Positions 25,701 through 35,200 of a DNA stretch of 64,000 bases are shown in pieces. The notes under the pieces were generated by a model. The model was given only the letters and a program-made list of their open reading frames with translations. It had not been told where the DNA came from and did not search any database. Positions within the stretch are counted from its first letter, which is position 1, and every line of letters begins with the position of its first letter. Origin of the DNA: Micropterix aruncella. Taxonomy: Eukaryota; Arthropoda; Insecta; Lepidoptera; Micropterigidae. The stretch spans positions 9,796,881-9,860,880 of the forward strand of contig OX155954.1 in the NCBI GenBank assembly GCA_944548615.1, in the 5' to 3' direction. Position numbers and translations under genes: made by a program.

Positions 25701-28700
25701 TGCGATAGGAGCTTTAAATTTTATATGTAGAATATTTTACGCGTTCGAAATTTAACATCCTCTCACTGCGATAGGAGATTTGACATTTTAAATTTCGAAT
25801 ATTTAAGCTTTCAAAATTTAATATCCTCTTAGTGCGATAGGAGATATAAGGTTTTAAATGTAGAATATTTCGAGCGTTCGAAATTTAACATCCTCTCACT
25901 GAGATTTGAGATTTCAGATTTTAAATTTCGAATATTTGAAGCGTTCGAAATTTAAAAGCCTCTGTCTGCGATATGAGATTTAAGAATTTAAATTTCGAAT
26001 AATTTACGTGTTTGAAATTTAACATCCTCTCGCTGCGATAGGAGATTTAAAATTTTAAATTTCGATTATATGAAACGTCTGAAATTTAAAACTCTCTTGC
26101 CGAAAGAACGATTTTTTTGAACGGAACGGCACACTTGCAATGAATTGAATCCTCGTTTAACAAATTATTGAATACGTATTATACTAATGCATTATCTAAC
26201 GCAAAAAAACGCAATTGCTTTTTAGAACTTGTTTTATGTTTTTACACCCAGGTAATGTAATTTAATCGGTGTTTATAAAGACGTATTATTATTATTCTCG
26301 GGTGAACGGCCTCAGGTTAGGAGCATTGCCAGAAGATCGAATTTATTTGGAACATTGACAAATCGACCAACTGCCAATGATGTGCAACATCTGTGACACT
26401 CGTTACCTACCTACAAATAAACGTCAATTATAGTATACAGGGTTTTTTTATTGGTGAGCACCAGACGAGGCGTAATTCTACACATAAAAGTAAAGTTTAA
26501 AAAAAGTATATTTATTTTAATATTAGGAAGTTTTATGTTTATATGGTTTTATTTTACATTTTTTTTTTAAATTTAGTTCCTTGTTACCGAGGGAAAAATA
26601 CTGAATATCCTAAAGTTGAACATAAAAAATGCTTTTCCGCGGTAACAACCCCTCAGTAAGTATTAACAAAAAACTTTAGCAACATTTTTTCAGTAACAAT
26701 GAAAAAGGTTTTTTACCAATATTAGTTTAGTTTTTTTATGTAGAATAATCTTCTATAGAAAAAATCATAACACAAATAACCATAATTTTTCAATTGTTGT
26801 TGAACAATATGTCTCTTTTTTGTATTTTTTTTATTATTTTCATGTACAGAATCACCATATGAACGAACGCTCACTAATATAAAAAAAACCTTTATAACTA
26901 ACCTCAATAGGCATTGAGGTTAGTTAGCCTGCCATGCTTTTACAGATAAAATATTTAAAATATTGGTAATAATTAATGTATTTGTTAGAGTGTTGCTTGT
27001 GTATCTATTATTCCAAATAATAAATAAATACCTATATTTATGCATATTAGGAGATTGCTGTTCCGCAATTTGTAGAGTTTTATTTGTGGTTTCTGTGTGA
27101 AAATGTAGACAGTAAAAATTCGTATTTTTTGTAGCATAAATTGATAAAGATAAAGAAAGATAAAGACGTCTATCTGATTTCTGATGTTTATTTCAGTGCT
27201 GCGAAAGGCATTCGATGCCTTCGACCGCGAACGTTGCGGATCCATCCCATGCGACATGGTCCAGGACATCCTCCGTATGATGGGTCAACCTTTCAACAAG
27301 AAGATCCTCGAAGAACTCATCGATGAAGTCGATGCCGATAGTTAGTATTTTTATCCTTTTTTAAACTATGAAAATTGGCAAACTCTGCAGACTGCTGAAG
27401 GTGTAAAATGTATGTTTTTAGATATATAAAATCACCAAAAGTTTGTGGAGAAAGTCTATATAGAAAAATCGCATAGAAAAATCGCTTTCGTATAGAAAAA
27501 TCGGCTCGAGTACCCACAGAGGCTTTTGATGTGGACGTTCAGCACTCACGGTATTGCGCACTGCTCCGGTATCATTGTTTGTATATTTTACAATGAAATT
27601 TTACAATTCTATAGAATAAAACCGTTCTATAATGGGCACTCACCGCTCTATATAACAGACAAGGATATGTGAAATTTCCCTGACGTAGCTTCCTTTATTT
27701 GTATCCTTAACCGCGCACAACAAAACATGTATGACCAGCTTTTTCCAACACAAGTCTTGTGTTCTTGGGTTCTTTGCATCGCCTAGAAAATTTGTTGCTA
27801 TTTAGTTAGATAAAAAAGGTCTGCATTTTCAAATTTATTACATGATTCTGCGTAATTCACCGATTTTTTGATTTGTAAGTACATTGCATTTTAACGATTT
27901 TTATAAACTTTATAAATTTGCCATACCTTGTTTTTCAAGTTCTGTATTCGACATTGGACGTAGACAACTATTGTTGCGATATTCCTGCCCTATAGAGCTC
28001 GTTGGCCTGTTTACATTCGCAATCACGGTATTACCTGCGAGGAAAAATGTTGCAGTAGTTTTTCAGACCATTACTTATTAGTCTTCCATTACTTTCATTC
28101 ATCCTGCTAAAACAAAACTTTAATTAGAGTGTAATTTAGATCTTTATTTACTTACCCGTGTATACTTTAAATAATAAGTTATATAATTTTTGATATTACA
28201 GCAATTGTGATCCTAAGAAGTGATGTTTTTCAGGTTTACATGACGTCGACCCTTAAGGTCATTATTTTATTATTATTATTATTTATTCTGGACAGGCAGC
28301 TTTACTGATACCTCCAGATCTTGTAAAACTAGTCGTAAACAATATTAATAAGATTTTAGGTACAAATCGAGTCCGTTTTTATTTTTGACGGAGCTTGCAC
28401 TTTAGATGGTAGTTTATTCCTCATCTATTTTGCTAAATTTATAGCTTTTCTAATGTATTGTCATAAAAGTTTCGGGGGCTCTCTTTCGGTGAAAATAGAG
28501 CTAACGCAACAAAATACCTTCAATCAGTATAAGTACAAAAATTCAAAATTATTTATGATTTTATTACAGAATCGGGTCAAATTGAGTTCGATGAGTTCGT
28601 AACGCTGGCTGCCAAATTCATCGTTGAAGATGATGCTGAAGCGATGCAGAAGGAACTTCGCGAAGCATTCAGATTATACGACAAAGAAGGTAATATATAT

Positions 28701-29631
28701 CTTACGTTACAAACAATTAATTACTTATATTAAATTATTTTTAATTTTTCAACTGGATTTCTTGTTATTATTAATAGGAAACGGCTACATCCCAACATCC
28801 GGCCTCCGGGAAATTCTTAGAGAATTGGACGACCAGCTAACTGAACATGAACTCGACATGATGATTGAAGAAATTGACTCCGACGGATCTGGCACGGTTG
28901 ATTTTGATGGTATACCAACCTTATTCTATTTGCTATATAAATTAATGAAAGAAATACCATAAAACCAGTAAATACATATATAAAAGGAATAAAAAACACG
29001 ACTGCCGTTACAAAAAGTAAACTCCCTACTGTATATAAAATTATTTTTAAAAAGTTTTTTTTTATTGAAATATTGATGGTACGTATGTACGTACCTATCC
29101 ATATAGATACATATATGTTTTTGGAATGTACTCAATCAGACCTTTCATTTGACACTAAATACAATATATTTATGTAAATGTATTTACATTTGGAGATTTT
29201 GGACTATTTACTTGATGTTTTATGGGGTACCTGAACACTTCAGGTACCACATGACACTCGGGATGACATAACGGTATTAACAATACCACACACTTTTAAA
29301 TCGGTTCAAGCGCTTAGAAGTGATAGTAGAATAAAGAAACGGAAAACAAACATATATAAACCCTGAACGCATTACACTCCTTTTTGTTGGGCAGTCGTGC
29401 AATAAGGCAATCTATTTTGAAATAATATTATCGCTATTAAAACTGTTTTGTAGGATATTATATTCGGAAAAAAAAATTCTTTACACCAATTGCGTCGGTA
29501 AATCGAGACCTGATTAGTAAATCTATAATCAGTTTTATGATTCTCCGCTTTCTGTTTATTAGTAAAATATATGAAGCAGACTATTATATTTTTAATTTTC
29601 AGAATTCATGGAGATGATGACCGGTGAATAA
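13750..29631 (+). CDS. TpnC: Troponin C, muscle calcium sensor, six coding exons
   Basis: Ca2+-binding subunit of troponin on the muscle thin filament. Exons: 13750-13752 (ATG alone), 16008-16038, 27197-27340, 28570-28689, 28778-28909 and 29603-29631; GT-AG introns, phases consistent, 152 aa. A start exon holding little more than ATG is known from insect calmodulin/troponin C genes. EF-hand I (21-32) and III (97-108) are degenerate: position 12 is Met and Gly instead of Glu. EF-hand II (57-68, [12 protein letters not shown]) and IV (133-144, [12 protein letters not shown]) keep all ligands, the usual two-site pattern of insect troponin C. It ends in MEMMTGE, typical of the family. Intron 2 is 11.2 kb. 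The isoform is not decided here. The 5' UTR and promoter were not resolved; a GC-rich stretch precedes the start at 13590-13690. Confidence 0.93.
13943..14289 (+). mobile_element. CACGACTGCC MITE (family B), copy in TpnC intron 1
   Basis: 347 bp. The left end reads CACTACTACCGTTAC and the right end GGTCAGTCGTG, imperfect inverted ends compared with CACGACTGCC..GGCAGTCGTG in the 28997 copy. The interior shows GAATGTACTCAATCAGACC, TTTCATTTGATACTA, AACAATACCACACAC and AATAAAGAAACGGAAAACA. No coding capacity. Confidence 0.8.
15104..15115. repeat. G homopolymer
   Basis: Twelve G in a row in a GC-rich patch (15070-15160) that looks like a decayed repeat of unknown class. Confidence 0.85.
15581..15708 (+). 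pseudogene. 5S rRNA-derived sequence
   Basis: The stretch follows an insect 5S rRNA in order: GCAACGTCC..CCGCGTTGAA (5' stem and loop), CTCCCGTCAGTTCACCGAA (middle), GGTCAGTACTTGGATAAGTGACCGC (close to the box C region of the internal promoter), and an end related to GCCGTTAG. The box A region is shortened and the 3' third diverges, so a functional gene is unlikely. It could be a 5S pseudogene or the 5S-derived head of a SINE3-type element. It lies in TpnC intron 1. The comparison is from memory of 5S sequence, not an alignment. Confidence 0.65.
16008..16038 (+). CDS. TpnC: TpnC exon 2
   Basis: Between a polypyrimidine tract ending TTTTTTGCAG and donor CAG|GTAATT. Encodes [10 protein letters not shown], the N-terminal helix, and leaves phase 1. 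Confidence 0.88.
16841..16874. repeat. Perfect 15-bp hairpin
   Basis: TTATAAACTAAATAT, loop CCAT, then the exact inverse. AT-rich; in TpnC intron 2. Confidence 0.85.
17041..17060. repeat. C homopolymer of 20 bases
   Basis: Twenty C in a row in TpnC intron 2; its length may be unreliable in the assembly. Confidence 0.9.
17303..17535. repeat. Degenerate tandem repeat around GGAAGAACACATAGCATCCCA
   Basis: About four diverged units with spacing of roughly 40-70 bp, recognisable by GARAAYACATAKCATCCCAAAGGCACAG-like blocks. Open frames on both strands here come from the repeat and carry no domain. Confidence 0.6.
18425..19006 (+). mobile_element. Truncated copy of the ATTAGATTGCTCAATG MITE (family C)
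   Basis: Shares with 36009-36812 the blocks GTGGCTCTGATA, AATACGGAGA, GTGCTATCTATTAG-like, AACCTGTATA.CAAATTAAAA.TTGACAT and the right terminal GATGCCAAAA..ATTGAGCAAT. The outer part of the left terminal repeat is lost. A 12-bp inverted repeat (ATAGGGTACCGT/ACGGTACCCTAT) near 18825-18850 marks its middle. Confidence 0.7.
19010..21055. other. No gene seen; possible inverted LINE tail
   Basis: AT-rich intron sequence of TpnC. Near 19515-19600 the block AACTCTTTATTTGCAC..GCGAGCTTATTGCCACATGGCAATG resembles the reversed 3' end of a lepidopteran LINE. A short (ATATA/TAATA)n tract lies at about 19762-19802. A GC-richer stretch at 20330-20520 has no identified function. Confidence 0.45.
21060..21712. 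repeat. Degenerate copy of the foldback family (family E)
   Basis: Left piece TTTTAAGAAGAGGGTTCCACGTAG (about 21071-21094) and right piece CTACCCTGGACAACGGCGG..CACGCAGTAAAAATACGTTT..GACAACCACGATAGTC (about 21590-21702) match parts of the large palindrome at 57064-57710. The DNA between them does not match and may be inserted. Confidence 0.55.
21713..22670. other. No gene seen
   Basis: Very AT-rich intron sequence of TpnC, with short direct repeats of GAATCTGACTACRCCA near 22540-22600. Confidence 0.45.
22675..22860. repeat. Dispersed repeat with CATCTAACTAGG..CTAGATG hairpin (family H), copy 1
   Basis: Starts with tandem TTTA units, then a hairpin-like block CATCTAACTAGG..ATTTGGCCCGTCTCTAGATG. 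The same arrangement occurs at 51005-51175. Probably the tail of an old retrotransposon. Confidence 0.5.
22984..23029. repeat. Hairpin with nested palindrome
   Basis: Perfect 14-bp arms TGATTGGGCAACCC / GGGTTGCCCAATCA enclosing the palindrome CCACGCGTGG. In TpnC intron 2. Confidence 0.8.
23045..24195. other. No gene seen
   Basis: Unassigned intron sequence of TpnC. The short open frames here are unsupported. Confidence 0.45.
24200..24465. repeat. Degenerate tandem array, unit about 50-60 bp
   Basis: About five units built on TATAGYCTTATGGTATGTAATGAG and ATGTAATGTAAACATA. Spacing varies through small insertions and deletions. In TpnC intron 2. Confidence 0.75.
25141..25357. repeat. Large imperfect hairpin, arms about 105 bp
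   Basis: The left arm (TTGATATACCTATCAATTAT..GGTACAAACGATGC) is inverted on the right (GCATCGTTTGTACC..TAGGTATATCAATG), centred at about 25250. It is MITE-like but no target-site duplication was identified. In TpnC intron 2. Confidence 0.7.
25433..26095. repeat. Tandem array, period about 67 bp, nine to ten units
   Basis: Units repeat CTCTCACTGCGATAGGAG, then TTTAAATTTCGAATATTTGA and GCGTTCGAAATTTAA. The anchor block recurs near 25495, 25560, 25627, 25694, 25761, 25826, 25893, 25960 and 26027. Each unit contains its own inverted repeat (AAATTTCGAA / TTCGAAATTT), so each can fold. In TpnC intron 2. Confidence 0.88.
26435..26720 (+). repeat. Dispersed repeat, family G, copy 1
   Basis: Starts AGGGTTTTTTTATTGGTGAGCACCAGACG and contains GTTACCGAGGGAAAAATACTGAATATC. 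An inverted copy lies at 49095-49412. In TpnC intron 2. Confidence 0.6.
27197..27340 (+). CDS. TpnC: TpnC exon 3 (EF-hand I and start of II)
   Basis: Acceptor TTTATTTCAG, donor ATA|GTTAGT. Encodes residues 12-59 including the degenerate first loop and the linker [16 protein letters not shown]. Confidence 0.95.
28570..28689 (+). CDS. TpnC: TpnC exon 4 (EF-hand II loop end to EF-hand III)
   Basis: Acceptor TTTTATTACAG, donor GAAG|GTAATA. Encodes residues 60-99, with the central helix [18 protein letters not shown]. Confidence 0.95.
28778..28909 (+). CDS. TpnC: TpnC exon 5 (EF-hand III to IV)
   Basis: Acceptor TTATTAATAG, donor GATG|GTATAC. Encodes residues 100-143 and most of the intact fourth loop. 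Confidence 0.95.
28997..29399 (+). mobile_element. CACGACTGCC MITE (family B), best-preserved copy, in TpnC intron 5
   Basis: 403 bp with ends CACGACTGCC and GGCAGTCGTG, a perfect 10-bp inverted terminal repeat, and the full interior order of the family (GAATGTACTCAATCAGACC, AACAATACCACACAC, AATAAAGAAACGGAAAACA, CATTACACTCC). It begins 87 bp after the exon 5 donor and ends about 200 bp before the exon 6 acceptor. No coding capacity; the transposase source is unknown. Confidence 0.88.
29603..29631 (+). CDS. TpnC: TpnC exon 6 (C-terminus and stop)
   Basis: Acceptor TTTAATTTTCAG, then EFMEMMTGE and TAA. The first Glu is the position-12 ligand of EF-hand IV. Confidence 0.94.
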
Positions 29632-31159
29632 TTATACCGCAGCAGCCAAAAACACCAAAGAAGCATTATTAATTTATTTTTAAGTTACTATAATACAGTA
29701 CGTTACAATTTAATGTATTTTTTATTGTGATTCTAAAGCCTGAATTAATACATTTTATATAATAATAACCTTACAGCATTTCAAGAATTACCTTTTTTAC
29801 TCATTTTGTATACCAATATAAACAAAAAAGCAGCATCGTTTGTTTTGATTACCGATCTTACTTAGTCTTCTGCTCTGTATAGGTACTCCCAAAAATCAAA
29901 TATATACTATTGTTAATATCGTGATTTAATTAAAACAAAATACTCATCTATAATTTCATTTATTTGTAGAATTCGTGATCAATAACATTCGTTTATATTC
30001 ACAGCAAAACATAAGAATTTCTGCATTCCGACAAGTTTAAGTAGAAAGTTTCCGACCGAAATGTATAAAAAACTGGCAAGAGAGACATCAGTTTCTCATT
30101 TCTAGCAAAGACTTGATTATTGTACTATCGATATAAAACTGTAATATTGTTTTATATTTTGAGATCTATAACCGTAGTAAGGGCACGTTAACATTATTTT
30201 GATAGTGCCGAGATTTTCATCTTTATCCTTGTTCAAATAGACAGGTAAACATTTAATGAACTTTCTTAATCACTCTTTGGCATTGTTGTTTATGTTGTAT
30301 GCCTCAAAGTATTTAACTAAACTAACGAATCTAATTATTATTAATTTTGTTCGGTATATCAATATGACATGTAATCTTAACATCATCAATAATTTAATTA
30401 TAAATACCTACTAGGACGACATTTATAATTTCACAATAGCTCAAAGTAATACTTAAAAATATCAAAATAGAAATTAAACGGTAGTGGAAGAAACCTAACT
30501 GTAAAGCAAGCGGGACGCGTATTTGCCAATCACGACAGCGAGAATATTATTTACATTTTCAAATCTCATCGGTCATTAAAACGATATCACAAACTGATGA
30601 AATCTATTACATAAAGTATATCACAAAAAGTAATTAGGTAGATAATAAATACTACTTTCTCCGTGTACAATGGCACAAATTCCTTTTATTTCAGCTGTAG
30701 GAACATAATTATTAAGATTCTGATGAGAAGATTGTATTTTGAAATATGTAGGTATACTTTTCTAAAAACATGTCTTTACGATTATTTAATTTCTAGATTA
30801 CACTTAGCAATTTCGATTCATCTGTACAATGTTACTGAATGCAGGAATATATTAATATGATTATTCGTTTCCTTCATTCGAAGCTTAGGTATTCTATCAG
30901 ATCGTTTCGAGAATAACTTACAATACTGATTTGTTTTAAATACAATCATCCTAAATAGAGTTACTGAAGATGTCAAGTAAAATTAATTAGTTTGCACGAT
31001 TAATAATAATACTGTTATTAGGAGATAAGTGAAATGATGTGCGATTAGAGAGCTACGTTTTGATTTTGTTTTGTATGGAAATTTGAAGGATGTAGAAATT
31101 TACCTTGCACGTTATAAGTGGCAGTGTTGACTAGTATCCGTTAGTGCAAATTGTGGCGA
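29632..31159. other. TpnC 3' UTR and intergenic space to the convergent cv-2-like gene
   Basis: No coding sequence is seen. The 3' UTR of TpnC should begin at 29632, but I could not pick a single convincing poly(A) signal. Cys-rich coding sequence that might complete the TIL domain of the opposite gene was looked for and not found. Confidence 0.5.
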
Positions 31160-32299
31160 TTATTGTAAGACGGGCGGAGGCTTCCTAGGCCTGCTTTGAG
31201 GTAAATGTGGCCGCAGGCCGGCCGCGAAAGGGAACATTTTTCTGGAAACATTTCGATACATACTTTTCCTCCTACCGGAATGTCTTTGTAGAACGGTGAC
31301 GTTGGAAAGCTTGAAGAAGCTCGCGCTGGCGGCGTCGCAGAAAGCTTCGCTCTTCCACGCGGCGAGATTGCCGCCGAGCCTCTTGCACTCGTGGGCGTAG
31401 GCGGTGAAGGACTCGCAGTGGCACTGCCCCGTCGGGCACTCGCACATGTCCTTCACGCACGCCTCCAAGTAGTTGCGAGGGTTCAGTTTGTGTCTGCAGT
31501 TTGCAAACGCATCGGATTTATTTAAAATTTTACAAATTCTGTTAGCGAATTTTCTCCTTTGCTTAAGGCACTGCCTTTCCTTGACGTAGATCTCTTGCTG
31601 GCGCGTGCACGCTTTTCTCCCGCCGACTCTCCAAGAAGTTCCAAACTTCCACGCGTCCGCTTTGTTGTCTTCTTTAAACAGATGACCGGTCCTACCTCTA
31701 AAATCGTCTCTGACGATCGAGTTATAATTTCCGCATAAACCGCATAGCTTATTTTTATACGAAATAGATGCAGTCACTTCGAGAAACCCATTACCGTCCC
31801 ACAGTACTTTAATCCCTATATCGGTAACAACCGTCACCGTATCGTTAGCTCTCGTGATATTCGCTATTCCATTCGCAACGCCATAAGGTAGCAAAACTCT
31901 CTGCCCGTCCACTTTAACCCGCAGCTTCTGCCCCAGATTGATCTTCGTATTGTTCAACCTCAACGCCACGTTCTTCGTCCACGACGAGTACTTGGTTCCT
32001 CGGGCGTCGTTCGTGATTCGAATCGAAAAGCTGTGATTGACACAGTCGGTCGTTAATTGGTACTTGCAAGGTCCTTGGAAGCTATAAAACTTCCCGTCGA
32101 ACGTTTTATAGTGAGGATCTCCGAATACGGTGCAGACGCCGTCTTTTTCGACGCAACGCGGGCAGCACTGTCCGGGGATCTTCTCGATCCTTTGGTCGTA
32201 AGGACAAGTCAGAAGTTCGCAGCGTTCGAGGGCGCAGCGCGGCTCCCCGGCGTGGCACATGCAGGACTTGCAGGCGTCCAGTTGCCAGGATTCACGGTC
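31160..32299 (-). CDS. cv-2: cv-2-like exon C (rest of VWC, VWD, C8)
   Basis: Acceptor TTTTTTTTTTCAG, phase 0. 379 codons to a TAA. The VWC ends at CCPRC (exon residues 45-49), GDPH is at 60-63, GLCGNYN marks the VWD end, and C8 ends near residue 335. The basic tail (RRKSMYRN..PRKPPPVLQ) may be read-through if a donor inside it is used. Confidence 0.85.
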   Translation of the reverse strand, partial: DRESWQLDACKSCMCHAGEPRCALERCELLTCPYDQRIEKIPGQCCPRCVEKDGVCTVFGDPHYKTFDGKFYSFQGPCKYQLTTDCVNHSFSIRITNDARGTKYSSWTKNVALRLNNTKINLGQKLRVKVDGQRVLLPYGVANGIANITRANDTVTVVTDIGIKVLWDGNGFLEVTASISYKNKLCGLCGNYNSIVRDDFRGRTGHLFKEDNKADAWKFGTSWRVGGRKACTRQQEIYVKERQCLKQRRKFANRICKILNKSDAFANCRHKLNPRNYLEACVKDMCECPTGQCHCESFTAYAHECKRLGGNLAAWKSEAFCDAASASFFKLSNVTVLQRHSGRRKSMYRNVSRKMFPFAAGLRPHLPQSRPRKPPPVLQ

Positions 32300-35200
32300 C
32301 TGAAAAAAAAAACAAGTGTGAGCGGCCACAGTAGCAGTTCTAAGTAAACCAGACCATTATCCAACAGTGAGGATAAAGGATTTAAATCTAAATTAATTTT
32401 AATTGCAAGTGTCACTCAAATATCAACCCAGGAGTAGAACATCGAAAATACATCATCATTACACCTTTCAGACTTATCAAATATTTGAAATGGCCATTTA
32501 ACTTAGGAACACATTTTAGGCGCATTTTCCGAATATTTTTCGTCTTCTGCTACGCATTATATTTATAAAGCAAAATGCTGTCAGACCGGCAGTAAAAATG
32601 TAGTAATTAGGCCTACGTTTTTACAGCATACAGGGAAATCCTAGAGCAAACTAGGAGCGGCCAACCGCTGTTGTGGCAGACAAAATGATACACGTCTACA
32701 CGAGTATCTATTGCATCAGATATTATGTATCTATTGTATCAGACAAAATGATACAGGTGTAAAGAATCAAAAAGATATACAGCATACATGCAGGTAAAGG
32801 AGTTGACCACTTTTCAGCAGAGAGAAGCATTACGTCCGGGAAGGAAGCCGTATACCCAGATGGCTCTAAGACAGTTAAAAGGACTTATTTTGAGATGTGC
32901 CTGAGAATGACCAAACTTCTGGGATTGTATGCACACTATATCCAAGCGGAAGCAATTGAAATCATAGTGGCAGCAGATAAAGTAAAATGAAGGAAGAATT
33001 GATATATGTATATCTACTCGGATATCTGATGAGTGCTGCAAGCACTAAGAAAACGCATCTAGCAATTGAATAGAGTTGGCCACTGATAAGCATGGCAGGA
33101 CACGGTGAAATTCAGGGAATTAAGGAATCAGACAGAATAACGAGAAAGGGTTCAGAGTAAACCACAAACGAAACGCGAAAGGATAAGAAGAAGAAGAACT
33201 ACGCGCGAAAGGATAAGAAGATTTTTTTTTTCATTTTACATATATTATCTAAGGTTACATAAGGAATAATAGTTATTTTCTAGTTCAATAAAGCGAAAAG
33301 TTGAATCCTCCCAATCCCATGCAACCCGAGGCACGTCACACATCTAACCAGGCTGTGATGGATGGGTGATGGTCAGATGGAGAACGAATAGAGCTATTGT
33401 AAGACACAATCTCTGACTGACGAGATATTTCTTAGGCCTCTCTAAGACAAACCTGCGGATAGTAGTGGGCATGCTCTTTAAGCTCAATAGACAATTACAC
33501 ATTCTGGGAATAGTGGAAGAGGCAACTTCTCGGGTTGTGGAATAGAGTAGGTGACGGCGGAGCATGTCAACTGTTTCATGTTTCAACTGTCAAGTTTAAT
33601 TTCATTTCCTTATGGACAATAAGTTACAGAAACGATGATAGATTTACAAATTACAAATTAAATACAAAGAATCCAATAACGAGAAAAAAGAAACATACCA
33701 TGAGATTAAGATCCATAGATACCATAGATAGATATTTAGTGAAAAATCGGAAATAGGATGAAACGTTTGCTGAGCAGATACGTAATAAAAACAGTTTTAA
33801 ATAGTCTGAAGTATCATGGCATTGAAATTTTTCAGTAAGTGTTTTACAAAATTCAAGAATTTTGTATGTTTTGGTCGCCAGGATTTTTACTGTTTTTGAT
33901 CGAAAGGGTAGCACATATAGTTGTGGTTGTTCCTCGTATCATGTTCAAAGTTTAAAATTATTTTTTGTATTATAATCTGCGGACTTGTATTATAATCTGC
34001 ATGCAAAGATGCGTATATATACAAAATTCGATCGCACAGGCTGACAGCGACCAACTGTCGATAATTTATAACAATTATACAATTAATCTTTTAGAAACAA
34101 TTTTTAAAAATATGATTGTAATGATCCCTTGTCGCAGGGCCCCTAAAAGGTATGGGCCGGTGCCTACTTGGCCCATTGGATAATACGGCACTGTATCCGA
34201 CCCTAAAACTTAATATCAAATGAAACTTCGCACCAACAGAATCCACCAGAAAACCTATCACGAAATCTCAATTAAATGCTCAAGACTTGCATACCTCGTA
34301 AGTGGTGCCGGCGACGACGCAAGCGGTCTTCACCTCCTCGACTGGAGGACACCGCGGACAGCAGTCTCCAGGATCGCGAAGAAGTTGCGCGGCGGCGCAT
34401 TCGGTGACTGGACAAGCGGAACGCGCGCACACAGACGTGCCGTTGTTGCACTCGCACCTCGTGCAACGATCCAACGCAAATTTAACACCGTGATGATGAA
34501 ATTCCGAACCCAGAACGCACGGCTTCTCGAAAATAGTGTCTGAAATTAATTGAGCACATCTTAGCCAAGGGAATAAAGATGGCATTTATAATATAAAAGT
34601 TAACACGTTATAATAAAGATTAAGAGGCCGCGGCGGCCGAAAGCTATATGAAGCATAGTTTTGTGGCCTGGTTGTGAGAACACGAAAAAGAATTTTAATA
34701 CAATTATGCCGGATTTTAAATACCCGGTCCTTAAGCTATCATTTCGCCAAAAAAACGAGATTGGTAAATTACTTCCATGATTATTGAATGGACAACCGCT
34801 AGAGCAGGTGCAGGAGTACACATACCTAGGACAGGTGATAAAGCTCGGCCGGGACTCGATGATCGCAGAGATAAAGCGAAGAAAACAATTGGGATGGGCA
34901 GCCTTCGGGAAGCTGAGCTTCGTGCTGAAGTCCAGAATTCTCCAATCGCTCAAGACAAAGGTGTACAATCAGTGCGTGTTAGCGGCTATGACGTATGCTT
35001 GTGAGACATGCTGGCTTGACAGACTGGGATGATCCACGAGCTTAAGGTGGTGCAGCGTAATATGGAGCGAGTCATGCTCGGCATATCGTTGCGCGATCGA
35101 GTCCGAAACGAGCTCATCAGACAGCGCACGAAGGTGTTCGACGTGGGTCAAAGAGTGGCCAAGCTGAAATGGGCTTGGGCCGGCCACGTGGCCCGACGAC

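Noticed and set aside
25433..26095. CRISPR-like array
   Set aside because: The repeat and spacer are both repeated, with no unique spacers, and the genome is eukaryotic; it is a tandem satellite.
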